DNA of 64,000 nt. It comes from Methylocystis bryophila (GTDB lineage Bacteria > Pseudomonadota > Alphaproteobacteria > Rhizobiales > Beijerinckiaceae). The notes beneath the pieces are model-generated. The model saw only the letters and a list, made by a program, of their open reading frames with translations, made no database searches and had not been told where the DNA came from. The DNA lies in NCBI RefSeq assembly GCF_027925445.1, contig NZ_AP027149.1, forward strand, positions 1,426,001 through 1,490,000, read 5' to 3'. Positions within the stretch are counted from its first letter, which is position 1, and each line of letters begins with the position of its first letter. Shown piece by piece: positions 35,201-44,431 of this stretch. The translations under genes and the position numbers were made by a program.

Positions 35201-36118
35201 ATGAGTCAGAACGTGAAAACTCGAAACCTGCGGATCTTCGTCGAGGTCGTGCGGCAAGGCGGCTTCTCGCAAGCCGCCAAGGTGGTGTTCGCGACTCAAT
35301 CCACGGTCAGCAAGGCCGTCAAGCAGCTCGAGGATGAGCTTCGGGTTCCGCTGCTTGATCGGATCGGCCACCGCAGCTCGCTCACTGCCGCTGGCGAGAT
35401 CGTCTATCGCCGGGCGCTCAAAATGCTCGCCGATCAGGAAGACCTGACGGCAGAGCTCGAGGCCTTGCGTGGATTGAAGCGCGGAAGGCTGAGGCTTGGC
35501 CTGCCGCCTGTCGGCAGCAGTATCTTGTTCGCGCCGCTCTTCGCCGTTTATCGTGAGCGCTATCCGAACATAGAAATCCGTCTCGTCGAGCATGGCGCGG
35601 ATCGCTTGGCCGAAATCCTGGAGGCAGGGGAGATCGACCTTGCAGCGGCGTTGCTGCCGCTCGCCGGCGCCTTTGAGTCGCAGGAAGTGCGGCGCGAGCC
35701 GATCGTCGCCGTGCTATCAGCCCATCATTCGCTGGCGCGGAGGAAATCGGTTTCCTTCGCCGATCTGCGGAGGATCCCATTCATTCTATTCGAAAGCGGC
35801 TTCGCGCTTAACCGTATCATCCTGGACGGATGCGCGCGGCGCGGGTTCGAACCAAGGATCGTCGCGCGCAGCAGCCAAATCGACTTCATCATAGAACTCG
35901 CCGCTTCCGGCCTCGGCGTGGCCTTTCTCCCCGCCCTGATCGCGGAGAACCGGAGACATGCAGGCGTCCGAACGGCGTTGCTGGCCGAGCCGAATATGGA
36001 GTGGCGAATCGCGATGATCTGGCGGCGTGAAGCCTATCTTCCGGAGTCAACGCGGGCGTGGCTTGCGCTCACCAAGGAATGTCATCAGGCGCTCCCGCCC
36101 ATTCTGCAATCGAATTGA
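35201..36118 (+). CDS. LysR-family transcriptional regulator (CidR-like by position)
   Basis: 305 residues. N-terminal winged helix-turn-helix: F-V-E-V-V-R-Q-G-G-F-S-Q-A-A-K-V-V-F-A-T-Q-S-T-V-S-K-A-V-K-Q-L-E. The C-terminal periplasmic-binding-like effector domain begins near residue 90 (G-R-L-R-L-G-L-P-P-V-G). Divergently placed from cidA with an inverted repeat between, so it likely controls the cidA/lrgB genes in response to a small carboxylate; the ligand is inferred. Confidence 0.9.
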   Translation: MSQNVKTRNLRIFVEVVRQGGFSQAAKVVFATQSTVSKAVKQLEDELRVPLLDRIGHRSSLTAAGEIVYRRALKMLADQEDLTAELEALRGLKRGRLRLGLPPVGSSILFAPLFAVYRERYPNIEIRLVEHGADRLAEILEAGEIDLAAALLPLAGAFESQEVRREPIVAVLSAHHSLARRKSVSFADLRRIPFILFESGFALNRIILDGCARRGFEPRIVARSSQIDFIIELAASGLGVAFLPALIAENRRHAGVRTALLAEPNMEWRIAMIWRREAYLPESTRAWLALTKECHQALPPILQSN

Positions 36119-36243
36119 TTCAGGCCATGAAAACTTGATTTGTCCCGACTCGCGACGCCAAAGTTTGAGGATGTTATCGAAGCAGATTGCGTTCGTGTCG
36201 CGCAACGAAGGGCGGAGAAGCGACTATCCTCGTCCAAGGGTCA

Positions 36244-36951
36244 TCAAGCCGGAACGGAGGTCTTTTGGTTCTCGCCAAGCCTCGCGGCGGACTGGTCGGG
36301 GAGATGCGCCTTCCACGTCACCAACGCGGCTTGTCCGGCGTCTGAGAGCGCATAGACTCCGCGCTCGACCCGGATGAACCAGCCGTAGACGTTGCGAAGC
36401 AAAATCTTCGGCGCGTCCGGAATGGCCTCCTTCAGATCGCGTGGGCGGGCGGGCGCGAGCGCCATTGCCCCGGCGCATTGCAGCGCCTGCTGTCGGTAGG
36501 CGGTCATGATGGGCTGTCGCGTGCCGCCGCCCGTCGCCGGATCTCCCCTGCGCCGCCGGTGCTCTTCGAGGATCCGAGAGCGGCGCTTTGCATTGAGTCG
36601 CGGCCGCCATGGAACCGGCTCGACCAAGACCTCCACCCTGCCGGAGTTGGATACGCAGAGCAGCCCAAAGCCGAGCATTCGACAGAGTCTCTTGACCCGG
36701 GAGTCGGACTCGCGTCCGCGTCCGCGCGCCGATGCGCGGACGGCGAGCCAAATCTCATCGCAAGCCGTGGATCGATCCACGCCCTGAAGAACAAGATCGA
36801 GCGTGAAGCTCAGCTTCAACTCGCAGATGACGAGCGCGATCGGCGCGCCGCGATCCACCGCCACGACGTCGCAGCCGCAAACTTCCCCTTTCACCTCGAA
36901 ACCCAACCCTTCGAGGAAGCGCTTGACCGGCAGATAGAGGCTCGTTTCCAA
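36244..36951 (-). CDS. DUF2161 family protein (PD-(D/E)xK-like nuclease fold)
   Basis: 235 residues. Starts METSLYLPVKRFLEGLGFEV. A restriction-endonuclease-like core appears as C-D-V-V-A-V-D...I-C-E-L-K-L-S-F (Asp and E-x-K). The C-terminal half is basic and helical with a possible winged helix near 180-225 (L-L-R-N-V-Y-G-W-F-I-R-V-E-R-G-V-Y). DUF2161 proteins are annotated as putative phosphodiesterases; actual role unknown. Monocistronic. Confidence 0.75.
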   Translation of the reverse strand: METSLYLPVKRFLEGLGFEVKGEVCGCDVVAVDRGAPIALVICELKLSFTLDLVLQGVDRSTACDEIWLAVRASARGRGRESDSRVKRLCRMLGFGLLCVSNSGRVEVLVEPVPWRPRLNAKRRSRILEEHRRRRGDPATGGGTRQPIMTAYRQQALQCAGAMALAPARPRDLKEAIPDAPKILLRNVYGWFIRVERGVYALSDAGQAALVTWKAHLPDQSAARLGENQKTSVPA

Positions 36952-37280
36952 CCTTCGACCTCGAGGCGCGCCGCGAGCTCGCGCTCAACGACGAATCGGT
37001 AATCTGTGAGGATAATACCGGCGCAGGGGGCGATTCCAGATCAGGGTTAGAAGCGCTGCCGAACGGAAGTCATCGCTCTCCTCAACTGCTGCATTGGATG
37101 AGTCTTGCGTCCGTATAAAAATTGAACACCCGTAAAAAATATTCGCATCTTAGTATTGATATTGCATTCCGTGTCCTGCGCGACACTATGCCACGGTTCT
37201 TGTTGGTATTAAATTTTGGCGATGTATTGCCTATGTGATCTTGTTGATGCATTGCTTGCGAGGTCAAATTGAGGCTCTAT
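36952..37280. other. Intergenic region upstream of the DUF2244-sco pair
   Basis: No ORF supported. The right half is unusually AT-rich for this genome and would hold the promoter of the DUF2244-sco genes. No clear operator or hairpin recognised. Confidence 0.4.
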
Positions 37281-37958
37281 ATGTGCCGCTCCGCCGCCGC
37301 CCAAGATCAACTACTTGCTTCTGATGACGCTACGCCGGCTCTGGATTGGGTCATCACTTCGCGCGGCGCGCCAGCGCGAAGCCTCTCGCTCATCTTCGCT
37401 GCGAGCTTGGTTTTGGAGAAGCTGGAGAAGCTGGCGATCGTGGCGGCTCTCCGTAGAAGCGGTCTTGGCGACCATGGCTCGACGCCAATCGCCGTCGCGG
37501 TCCTATGCTTCGCCGGCCTGCGCTTTTTCATGCGCCGACAGCAATGCCTCTGCGAGCGCATCGTCATCAAAGGCGGAGCCATGCGCGTCGCCCGTTATCG
37601 ACGCGGCAAATTGATTGAGCAGCGGCGCGTCAAGCTGGCGGGTCTTGCCATCGAGTGCCGCGCCGATGGGAATTCGGCATGCTCGTTTCTCGCGCTGAGG
37701 ATTGACGAGAGAGCGCATAGACTCCGTCGGAGGATCGAGATCGCGCGTCATCTGACCCCCGTCGAGCGCGCGCAGTTTCTTCGCGACTTCCTATTCGCCC
37801 TATGTTCGAGGGGCGCAAATCCCGCCATCTTCGATCATGACGGCTGTCCTCTCGCCTTGAACGACTGGCTCTTCTCGCCATGCGCCGAGTCGCCCTGCCG
37901 CCCATCGTCGTGGCGGCGCGACTCCGTTCTGACGAGAGCCTGTGGATCCGCGCGATGA
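37281..37958 (+). CDS. DUF2244-like membrane protein
   Basis: 225 residues from ATG 37281; a TTG twelve bases earlier is possible. Two hydrophobic segments (~40-55 and ~70-90) are followed by a soluble part with R-I-V-I-K-G-G-A-M-R-V-A-R-Y and an end R-R-R-I-E-I-A-R-H-L-T-P-V-E-R-A-Q-F-L-R-D-F-L, which fits the DUF2244 C-terminus ('vGr-L-p-eeR-x-x-l'). DUF2244 genes often sit among cytochrome oxidase assembly genes; here the downstream sco overlaps it by four bases. The last ~30 residues are non-conserved. Confidence 0.6.
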   Translation: MCRSAAAQDQLLASDDATPALDWVITSRGAPARSLSLIFAASLVLEKLEKLAIVAALRRSGLGDHGSTPIAVAVLCFAGLRFFMRRQQCLCERIVIKGGAMRVARYRRGKLIEQRRVKLAGLAIECRADGNSACSFLALRIDERAHRLRRRIEIARHLTPVERAQFLRDFLFALCSRGANPAIFDHDGCPLALNDWLFSPCAESPCRPSSWRRDSVLTRACGSAR

Positions 37959-38638
37959 CTCGTTCTCCCCTGCTCCACCACGCCTATCGCATTTGCGTCC
38001 TGCTTGCTCTGATCTCTGCGGCGCTGGGGATCGTGAGCGTCGGCCCGTCGAGAAACGCTCCGCAAGCCTTGTTCGCCGGTGAGTTCCGACTGGTCTCGGC
38101 GGATGGCGCACGAGTCGACAGCCAGAGCTTGAAGGGCAGGGCCTATGCCGTTTTTTTCGGCTACACCCATTGTCCTGGCGTCTGTCCGACGACCCTGGCC
38201 GAGTTCGCGGCCTTGCGGCGCGATCTTGGAGCCAAGGCTGACGGTTTCGCGCTTTACTTCATCACGCTTGATCCCGAGCGCGACACCAGCGCTGTCCTAA
38301 AGGACTACGTGGCCTCCTTCGGGCCGGGAATCGTCGGCTTGAGGGGGCTTGAAGATGAGGTTGTCGCGGCGGCGGACTCTTTCCGCGTGCATCATCGTAG
38401 AGTGCGTCTCGACGACGGAGGCTACGCGATCGATCACAACCCGGCGGTTTTCATCGTAGATCCGGAGGGGCGTGTCGTCGACATGCTCATGCTCGGCATG
38501 ACCCGAGGCGCGGCGCTTGCGAAGCTGGAAGCCGTCCTAAGCCATAGCGCACGGGTCACGACGCTCAGCGCAACCGCGGCGCCCATTCCCGCGTCTTTCG
38601 GCTTCGCACGCTTGCCGTGGCGCGAGGCCGTCCCGTGA
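37955..38638 (+). CDS. SCO1/SenC/PrrC-type copper chaperone
   Basis: 227 residues from ATG 37955. One N-terminal membrane helix (I-C-V-L-L-A-L-I-S-A-A-L-G-I), then a periplasmic thioredoxin-like domain with the copper motif C-P-G-V-C (C-x3-C) and the conserved copper-ligand His in A-I-D-H-N-P-A-V-F-I-V. SCO proteins load the CuA site of cytochrome oxidase and may act in copper sensing. In a methanotroph with copper-switched monooxygenases, its location 2 kb from mmoR is notable. Confidence 0.9.
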   Translation: MTRSPLLHHAYRICVLLALISAALGIVSVGPSRNAPQALFAGEFRLVSADGARVDSQSLKGRAYAVFFGYTHCPGVCPTTLAEFAALRRDLGAKADGFALYFITLDPERDTSAVLKDYVASFGPGIVGLRGLEDEVVAAADSFRVHHRRVRLDDGGYAIDHNPAVFIVDPEGRVVDMLMLGMTRGAALAKLEAVLSHSARVTTLSATAAPIPASFGFARLPWREAVP

Positions 38639-38783
38639 ACGGCGAAAGCGCGCCAAGCCACATCCTCAAGCGCGGATCATTCACATCGCTGAGTCTTGTG
38701 CGACAAGATGCCGCGCAACGATCTCAGCTCAACTGCATAGCGAATATTGTTTCAGAGTCGTATCGTTACTTCTCTCCGAAACG

Positions 38784-39176
38784 GTGGTTCGCTTGAAGAG
38801 CACGGCGTTCAGAGTTTTGCGAACAGATCGACCGGTCGTCGCACTGGCCGCGGCATTTTTTGTTGTTTTTCACGCGCTGGTTCTCAGCTTCTCCATCGGA
38901 GCGGTCGCTGACGGCAGGGTGAGCTGCGCGTCGAGCCCGGTATCGTCAACCGATTCCTCTGCGCCCCTAGCCCCTGCCGTTCATCAGTTTGGCGCCTGTT
39001 GTGTCCTTCATGGGGATGTATGGGCGGGCGACGCGGTTCAACGCACCGCTTTCGTCACGCGATCGATAGAAGTTTCACATCAGCCTCCACACATCGTCTT
39101 CTTGGCAGGCTCAATCAACCAAGATCCTGAACTCAATCCGATTGCGCCACGCGCTCCGCCTGCGCGCTCCGTCTGA
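38784..39176 (+). CDS. Small secreted or anchored Cys-containing protein (DUF2946-like, tentative)
   Basis: 130 residues. One hydrophobic segment (V-V-A-L-A-A-A-F-F-V-V-F-H-A-L-V-L) near residues 18-38, then a soluble part with S-C-A-S-S-P and H-Q-F-G-A-C-C-V-L-H-G-D. The His/Cys-containing pattern resembles DUF2946 proteins often found beside copper genes, and its position after sco fits. Assignment is by pattern only. Confidence 0.5.
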   Translation: MVRLKSTAFRVLRTDRPVVALAAAFFVVFHALVLSFSIGAVADGRVSCASSPVSSTDSSAPLAPAVHQFGACCVLHGDVWAGDAVQRTAFVTRSIEVSHQPPHIVFLAGSINQDPELNPIAPRAPPARSV

Positions 39177-39286
39177 CTCCGCTTCAACTTTCAGCTTCCC
39201 CTCGTCGCGAGCTTCGAGACGAAGGGCGCAACGGATTCACTCGGACGAGCCCCGATCTCAAGATCGAGCGCGCTCAAGGAGCTCAC

Positions 39287-39826
39287 ATGAGCATCATCAT
39301 TCGGGCCATCGGCGTCGCGCTGATTGGCGGGCTTGCCGCATTTCTGGCCTTTGGGCCTGGCGCCCCACATGGCGCGCAACTCTTCTCACTGCTGCTCGGC
39401 TGGACGAGCTATAGCCGCTTCGGCGGCAGACTGGACGGCTTCAAAAGATCGACCCTACACAGCCTGGCCGGCGTGGCGCTGGCGCTGGCGGCGGTGGCTT
39501 TTGCCGCACAGCATGCGTCGATCGCTCGAAGCGTCGATTTTGCAATCTGGGCGGCGACCGGCGTTGCGGTCACCCTTGTGCTGCTGTTTCTGGCGACGAG
39601 GCTTCCGTTGCTCTCCGATTTCGGTGCCTTGTTGCTCGGCTACGCGGCGATCGCCGGAACAGCGGGCGGACTCTCGCTCGATGCTTTCCTATCGCCCTCG
39701 ATCGCCAATCCGGCGCTTGGGGTCCTGATCTCTCTGCTCCTCGGCGCTTTCCTCGCCTGCGGCGCAGACATGCTTACGCAGGCTCTCGAGAAGCGCCTGC
39801 CGCATGGCCGAGGCGCCGCCGCCTGA
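39287..39826 (+). CDS. DUF1097-like integral membrane protein
   Basis: 179 residues with about five or six hydrophobic helices. The layout L-F-S-L-L-L-G-W-T-S-Y-S-R-F-G-G near residue 33 and N-P-A-L-G-V-L-I-S-L-L-L-G near 145 resembles the DUF1097 (YcdZ-type) proteins. Function unknown. CTCACATG supplies a weak start context. Confidence 0.6.
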   Translation: MSIIIRAIGVALIGGLAAFLAFGPGAPHGAQLFSLLLGWTSYSRFGGRLDGFKRSTLHSLAGVALALAAVAFAAQHASIARSVDFAIWAATGVAVTLVLLFLATRLPLLSDFGALLLGYAAIAGTAGGLSLDAFLSPSIANPALGVLISLLLGAFLACGADMLTQALEKRLPHGRGAAA

Positions 39827-40006
39827 CTTGTCGCTCGGGAAGGCGGCGCGCTCCTTTGACGCCCATTCGCGTTCGGCGTCGCCACCTTCTCCGACGACCT
39901 CCGTCTGACCGCGCCCGCAGCTGCCGATGACCGGGGAAGCCTCGCGCTTGACCTCGAGCTTCCAACGCCAGCGCTCGGGCGCACGCGATCAATTGGAAAT
40001 TCATCG

Positions 40007-42136
40007 ATGAGCAACATCTTGACGACGAGGAGCGGTCCGCCATCCGCCGTCTCCAGAACTTCGGGCGTAACGGTTATCGCCCAGGACGCGGGACTCTATG
40101 GATTGGATCGGCCCGGCACGGCTTGGGACTGGATGAGGCAGAGCGGCCAGCCTCCAACAGGCGCCGATTGGGTCCGTCCGAAGGTCGCCGACGCCTGGGC
40201 CCGCTGCGTCGACGAACATCATCTGCCTACGGGCGTGGACTTCGCGCCGCGCCTCGATCCCGTGCTGACCTGTCCCGAAGATTTCGAGCTTTGGCGGCGC
40301 GAATGGTCGAGCGCCTTCACGGCGAGTCTCTCGGCCATGGCGTACGACTTCCGGTCCTACTTGGATGAGAGCAGCGTCACGCTGGTCTTATGCGACCCTC
40401 TCGGCAAAGTCTTTTATGTTCTCGACGCGGGGCTGAACATCCGGCCCGGCGGCGTCGCGATGGCGCGGATCGGCGCGGATTGGCGAGAGTGCAACATCGG
40501 CAACACGGGGATCGGCACGGCCTGCCTCCTTCGCGTGCCGGCCGCGTTCAACGGTCGCGAGCACTTCTCTCCAGCCTTTCATCCCTATGCGACGGCGGGA
40601 TGCCCGATCGCCTCGCCAGACGGCGGGATCGTCGCGTTCGTCGGCCTGATCACGGACCGTCGTGACGCCGCATCCTTGATGCTCGGTTTCTTGAAGCTCG
40701 CCTGTCGGCTTCTCGAAGCCAATCTGTTCGACAGCTTCTTTTCGACTGGGCGCCTGCTTCGCCTACGCGACGGCGATGTTACCGCAAGCTCCAGCGGTCC
40801 AGAATCGCTCGTCGAGGGGCTTGTCGCCGTCAAAGAGGAGGGGCGCATCAGCGGCGTCAACCAATCCGCCCTTCATCTGCTCGGCGCCTCGACACACATC
40901 GATGTCATCGGAAAAGAGCTTTCGAGCTTCCTGAGGGTCGATCTCGCCGCCTGCGAGGGGTTCGACAGCGTGGTTCTCGCGCATTCGAATAGCGGCCGGC
41001 CGCTCAGAGTCGAGCGCAGGCTCTTCGGTCCCCTTACGAACGTCCCGCGAGCCCGGACGGAGCGCAAGTCGAGGGAAGAGCCAAGTGATACGGCTCCGGT
41101 CGCGCCGTTCTCCGCTCTCAACGCGGAGTGGCGCGACCTCATTCTCGACGCGGCCTTGCAAAAGGCGGCCAATTTGCAGGCGCAGAACATTCCGCTGCTT
41201 ATCACGGGCGAATCCGGCGTCGGCAAGGACTATCTTGTGCGACGGCTGCATGGTTGCGGATCGAGAAAGGACAGAATGCTCGTCGCGATCAATTGCGCCG
41301 CAATTCCGCGCGAGCTGATCGAAAGCGAGCTGTTCGGCTATGAGGGCGGAAGCTTTACAGGCGCCCGCTCGAAAGGGAAACGCGGCAAGTTTCTCGAGGC
41401 CGATAAGGGCATGCTGTTCCTCGATGAAATCGGCGACATGGCGCTCGATCTTCAGGCGACCTTGTTGCGCGTGCTCGAGTCGTCGGAGATCACGCCGATC
41501 GGCGGGACGCGCTCCATTCCGATCGACGTGCGCGTCGTCGCCGCGACGAACTGCAGTCTGCCGGACATGGTGCAGAAGGGCGCCTTCCGCCGCGACCTCT
41601 ACTATCGGCTCAATGGCGTCCAACTGTGGCTGCCGCCGCTGCGCGAGCGTCCGGATCGCCTTCAACTGATTGCGCATCTCTTGCGCCAGGAATGGCAATC
41701 ACTCGGCCTGGAGGAGGAGAAAGAGCCGAGCGACGACGTCTGGCGCGTGTTCTTCAAGCATCCTTGGCCGGGCAATATTCGCGAGGCGCGCAATGTTGTC
41801 CGCGCGGTGCTGGCGGTGACGCGAGGACGGAGAATCAACATCGACGATCTGCCGAGGGATTTCCTGCAGGAGATGAATGTCAGGCCCAATCCCGCGCCTG
41901 CTTCGCTCGACGAAGCTCCTGCTTTTGCCGACGAGCGCGCGAGTGTCGGCAGGCCTGTCGACGCGCCGGGCGAGCTCGCCGATTGGGAGGCGCGCGCCGT
42001 GCATTCCGCGCTGGCCAGTAGCGGCGGGAACGTGGCCAAGGCGGCGCGCAGCCTCGGCATTACGCGCGCGACGCTTTACCACAAGATGGCGCGTTACGGC
42101 CTTCGCAGCGACAGGCGCATCGTGTCGAGGAATTGA
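40007..42136 (+). CDS. mmoR: Sigma-54-dependent activator of sMMO genes, MmoR
   Basis: 709 residues. N-terminal ~300 residues form an AcoR-like sensory part with a GAF-type segment (A-T-A-G-C-P-I-A-S-P-D-G-G-I-V-A-F). AAA+ domain ~375-610: Walker A G-E-S-G-V-G-K-D (~399), sigma-54-contacting loop G-S-F-T-G-A (~448; the usual second residue is Ala), Walker B G-M-L-F-L-D-E-I-G. C-terminal Fis-type helix-turn-helix with N-V-A-K-A-A-R-S-L-G-I-T-R-A-T-L-Y-H-K. In Methylosinus MmoR is required for sMMO expression at low copper. It starts a rightward operon with the 112-aa gene and mmoG, converging on mmoXYBZDC. Confidence 0.93.
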   Translation: MSNILTTRSGPPSAVSRTSGVTVIAQDAGLYGLDRPGTAWDWMRQSGQPPTGADWVRPKVADAWARCVDEHHLPTGVDFAPRLDPVLTCPEDFELWRREWSSAFTASLSAMAYDFRSYLDESSVTLVLCDPLGKVFYVLDAGLNIRPGGVAMARIGADWRECNIGNTGIGTACLLRVPAAFNGREHFSPAFHPYATAGCPIASPDGGIVAFVGLITDRRDAASLMLGFLKLACRLLEANLFDSFFSTGRLLRLRDGDVTASSSGPESLVEGLVAVKEEGRISGVNQSALHLLGASTHIDVIGKELSSFLRVDLAACEGFDSVVLAHSNSGRPLRVERRLFGPLTNVPRARTERKSREEPSDTAPVAPFSALNAEWRDLILDAALQKAANLQAQNIPLLITGESGVGKDYLVRRLHGCGSRKDRMLVAINCAAIPRELIESELFGYEGGSFTGARSKGKRGKFLEADKGMLFLDEIGDMALDLQATLLRVLESSEITPIGGTRSIPIDVRVVAATNCSLPDMVQKGAFRRDLYYRLNGVQLWLPPLRERPDRLQLIAHLLRQEWQSLGLEEEKEPSDDVWRVFFKHPWPGNIREARNVVRAVLAVTRGRRINIDDLPRDFLQEMNVRPNPAPASLDEAPAFADERASVGRPVDAPGELADWEARAVHSALASSGGNVAKAARSLGITRATLYHKMARYGLRSDRRIVSRN

Positions 42137-42153
42137 AGGCGGGAGGCGTTTTC

Positions 42154-42492
42154 ATGGACCCCGAGGACAAGGCCTTCATCGAAGAAGCCGCGCAGAAGCT
42201 CGATGCGAGCCTGGTGCAGCTCGAGCAGGAAGAGGCGCGGCTTCAAGAAATTCTGGGAGAGGAGCGTGTTCAGGAGCTGCGGGCCTTCTGGCTCAGCGAG
42301 CTGGAGGTCATCGACATGGAGGAGGTCCGCCGGAGCCTCGACTTCGACGACCGCTCTCTCATTCGCGTGTGGACCAGGCTTCATCGAAACCGTGCGCGCC
42401 GCGCCGCAGCCGGCCGCAGCGCCATGATCTTGAACGCTGGCCGCGGCGATGAGCTCGAAATCATTCCAAGCAAGCCACGCAGCAAGCTTTGA
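42154..42492 (+). CDS. Unknown 112-aa protein between mmoR and mmoG
   Basis: ATG 42154 is preceded by GGGAGG at 8 bases, so it is preferred over TTG 42133, which overlaps the mmoR stop. The protein is highly charged and helical: an acidic coiled-coil-like first half (F-I-E-E-A-A-Q-K-L-D-A-S-L-V-Q-L-E-Q-E-E-A-R-L-Q) and a basic Arg-rich second half (W-T-R-L-H-R-N-R-A-R-R-A-A-A). No Cys, no membrane segment. Position in the sMMO regulatory operon suggests a role in regulation or assembly, but nothing in the sequence shows it. Confidence 0.65.
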   Translation: MDPEDKAFIEEAAQKLDASLVQLEQEEARLQEILGEERVQELRAFWLSELEVIDMEEVRRSLDFDDRSLIRVWTRLHRNRARRAAAGRSAMILNAGRGDELEIIPSKPRSKL

Positions 42493-42537
42493 CGGCGACG
42501 CCGTCAACCATCCACCCATCAGATGCGGAGTCTAAAA

Positions 42538-44217
42538 ATGGCGAAAGAAATCAACTTCGGCGATCCCGTTCGGAAAGGTCTGCTCGAAGGACTGAATGTG
42601 CTGGCCGACGCCGTCAGCGTGACGCTTGGTCCGCACGGCCGCAATGTCATCATCGAGCATCGCACCGACGGACTGCCGCCCGTCGCGACAAAGGACGGCG
42701 CGACCGTCGCGGAAAGGATCAAGTTTCCTGCCGCGATCGGGAACGCCGGCGTCAGCATGGTGCGGCAGATGGCGATGAAGGTGGCGAAGGAAGCCGGCGA
42801 CGGGACCACGACCTCGGTGGTGCTGACGCGTCGTCTCGCACAGGAGATCAACAAAGCGCTCGCCGCCGGCATGAATCCCCGTGACGTCCAGCTCGGCATG
42901 AGCGCCGCCTGGCGCGCGGTCGACGCGGATCTCGCGCGGCGGGCCCGCCCCTGCAAGGATCATCGCTCTCTGGCGCATGTGGCGACGCTGGCTTCGGGAG
43001 GCGATGAGGCTATCGGCGAGCTCGTCGCCGAGGCGCTCGAACGCGCAGGGGAGGGCGTCGTTTCTGTCGAGCTCGGCGACAGCGTGACGGATGAGATTGA
43101 GCTTTCGGAGGGGATGCGCTGGGGGCAGGGCTACCGCTCGCCCTATTTCATGACCGACAGCACGCGCAAGCTCGCGGAGCTCGAAAACCCCTATGTGCTC
43201 GTTTACGATCGCATCATCAACGACTTTGGCGAGTTGCTTCCCGCGCTGGAGCTTGTGCGCGAGCGCGGCGGAAGCCTGCTCGTCGTCGTCGAGAACATCG
43301 TCGAAGCGGCGTTGCCCGGTCTGCTGCTCAATCACGTTCGAGGCATTCTTCATTCCGTCGCCGTCAAAGGGCCGGGCTTCGGCGACAGTCGATATGATTA
43401 TCTCATCGATCTCGCGACGCTGACCGGCGGTCGAGCGATTCTCGAAGCGTGCGGAGAGGATCTGCGCAATGTGACCATTGAGCATCTGGGACGTGCGCGT
43501 AAAGCCGTTATCAGGGAAGAGGAGGCCTTTGTGGTCGGCGGCGCGGGCGATCCGGGCGCGGTCGCCGAGCGCCTCGCCTGCGTCCAGCGTGAGGCCGAAA
43601 GGATCGAGAACAGCGACCCCAAATCCGGTTCGCCTTCCGGGAAGCGGCGGGAGCTCGAGAAGCTCAACGAAAGAATTGCCGCTTTGTCGGGAAGAGTCAT
43701 TACGATTAAGGTCGGCGGCATCTCCGATATTTTGATGAAGGAGCGTCTTCAGCGAGTCGAGAACGCGCTCAACGCCGCGCGCATGGCTCGCGAGGAGGGC
43801 GTGTTGCCGGGAGGCGGCGTCGGTCTCTTTCGCGCGCGGAAAGCCTTGGCAGAGACAGAGGGACAAAATCTGGATCAGAGCTTCGGAGTCACGATCGTCC
43901 GCGGCGCGCTCGATGAGCCGCTTCGCCGCATCGCGCAGAACTCAGGGAGAGACCCGCAGGAGATCATGTTCGAGGTCGGGCGATCCGACGCAGAGTTTTT
44001 CGGTCTCGACGCGAAATCCGGGGCTTACGGCGATCTCTTCGAAGCGGGTGTGATCGACCCGGTGCGCGTCACCCGTCTCGCCCTGCAAAACGCGGTTGGA
44101 ACCGCGTCGTCGCTGATGACGGTGGAATGCGCGGTGATGGGTCTCGCGCCGGCAGATCCGAGCTTCGGCTTCAATCCGCACGAGGCTGCGGCGACGAGAG
44201 AAGATCCACGCGCTTGA
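42538..44217 (+). CDS. mmoG: GroEL-like chaperonin of the sMMO cluster, MmoG
   Basis: 559 residues from ATG 42538 (MAKEINFGDPVRKG). Chaperonin motifs: V-T-L-G-P-H-G-R-N-V near residue 29 and the catalytic-loop G-D-G-T-T-T-S-V-V-L near 86; G-G-G-V near 425. It lacks the C-terminal Gly-Gly-Met repeats of housekeeping GroEL and diverges in the apical domain, as expected for a dedicated chaperone. In Methylosinus MmoG is needed for sMMO synthesis, probably folding MmoR and/or hydroxylase subunits. No groES partner is adjacent. Two hairpins follow. Confidence 0.93.
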   Translation: MAKEINFGDPVRKGLLEGLNVLADAVSVTLGPHGRNVIIEHRTDGLPPVATKDGATVAERIKFPAAIGNAGVSMVRQMAMKVAKEAGDGTTTSVVLTRRLAQEINKALAAGMNPRDVQLGMSAAWRAVDADLARRARPCKDHRSLAHVATLASGGDEAIGELVAEALERAGEGVVSVELGDSVTDEIELSEGMRWGQGYRSPYFMTDSTRKLAELENPYVLVYDRIINDFGELLPALELVRERGGSLLVVVENIVEAALPGLLLNHVRGILHSVAVKGPGFGDSRYDYLIDLATLTGGRAILEACGEDLRNVTIEHLGRARKAVIREEEAFVVGGAGDPGAVAERLACVQREAERIENSDPKSGSPSGKRRELEKLNERIAALSGRVITIKVGGISDILMKERLQRVENALNAARMAREEGVLPGGGVGLFRARKALAETEGQNLDQSFGVTIVRGALDEPLRRIAQNSGRDPQEIMFEVGRSDAEFFGLDAKSGAYGDLFEAGVIDPVRVTRLALQNAVGTASSLMTVECAVMGLAPADPSFGFNPHEAAATREDPRA

Positions 44218-44220
44218 AAC

Positions 44221-44310
44221 CCTGCCCCCGACGCCGTCAGCGTGGCGTCGGGGGCAGGAGCTCCGCCCAAGCGGCAAAAAGTCCGCCCTTGGGGGAGAAC
44301 CAGGGCGGAC
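44221..44310. terminator. Two back-to-back hairpins between convergent mmoG and mmoC
   Basis: CCTGCCCCCGACGCC (44221-44235) pairs perfectly with GGCGTCGGGGGCAGG (44244-44258). A second hairpin, GTCCGCCCT (44281-44289) with AGGGCGGAC (44302-44310), follows, with an A run before it that would be a T run for leftward transcripts. They probably end the mmoR-mmoG and mmoXYBZDC transcripts respectively. Confidence 0.75.
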
Positions 44311-44431
44311 AGTTCGCGCGCACCGGGGGAGAGGCCGGGACGTGCAAAAGGCGAGACGCGACGCCGTCGCGTTTCAGAAGTGACCCCTCAGGAGCGCGTC
44401 CCGATCGCATGGAATCACGCGATCTCTTGAT

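Noticed and set aside
42532..43866. 444-aa open frame on the minus strand
   Set aside because: Antisense shadow of mmoG.
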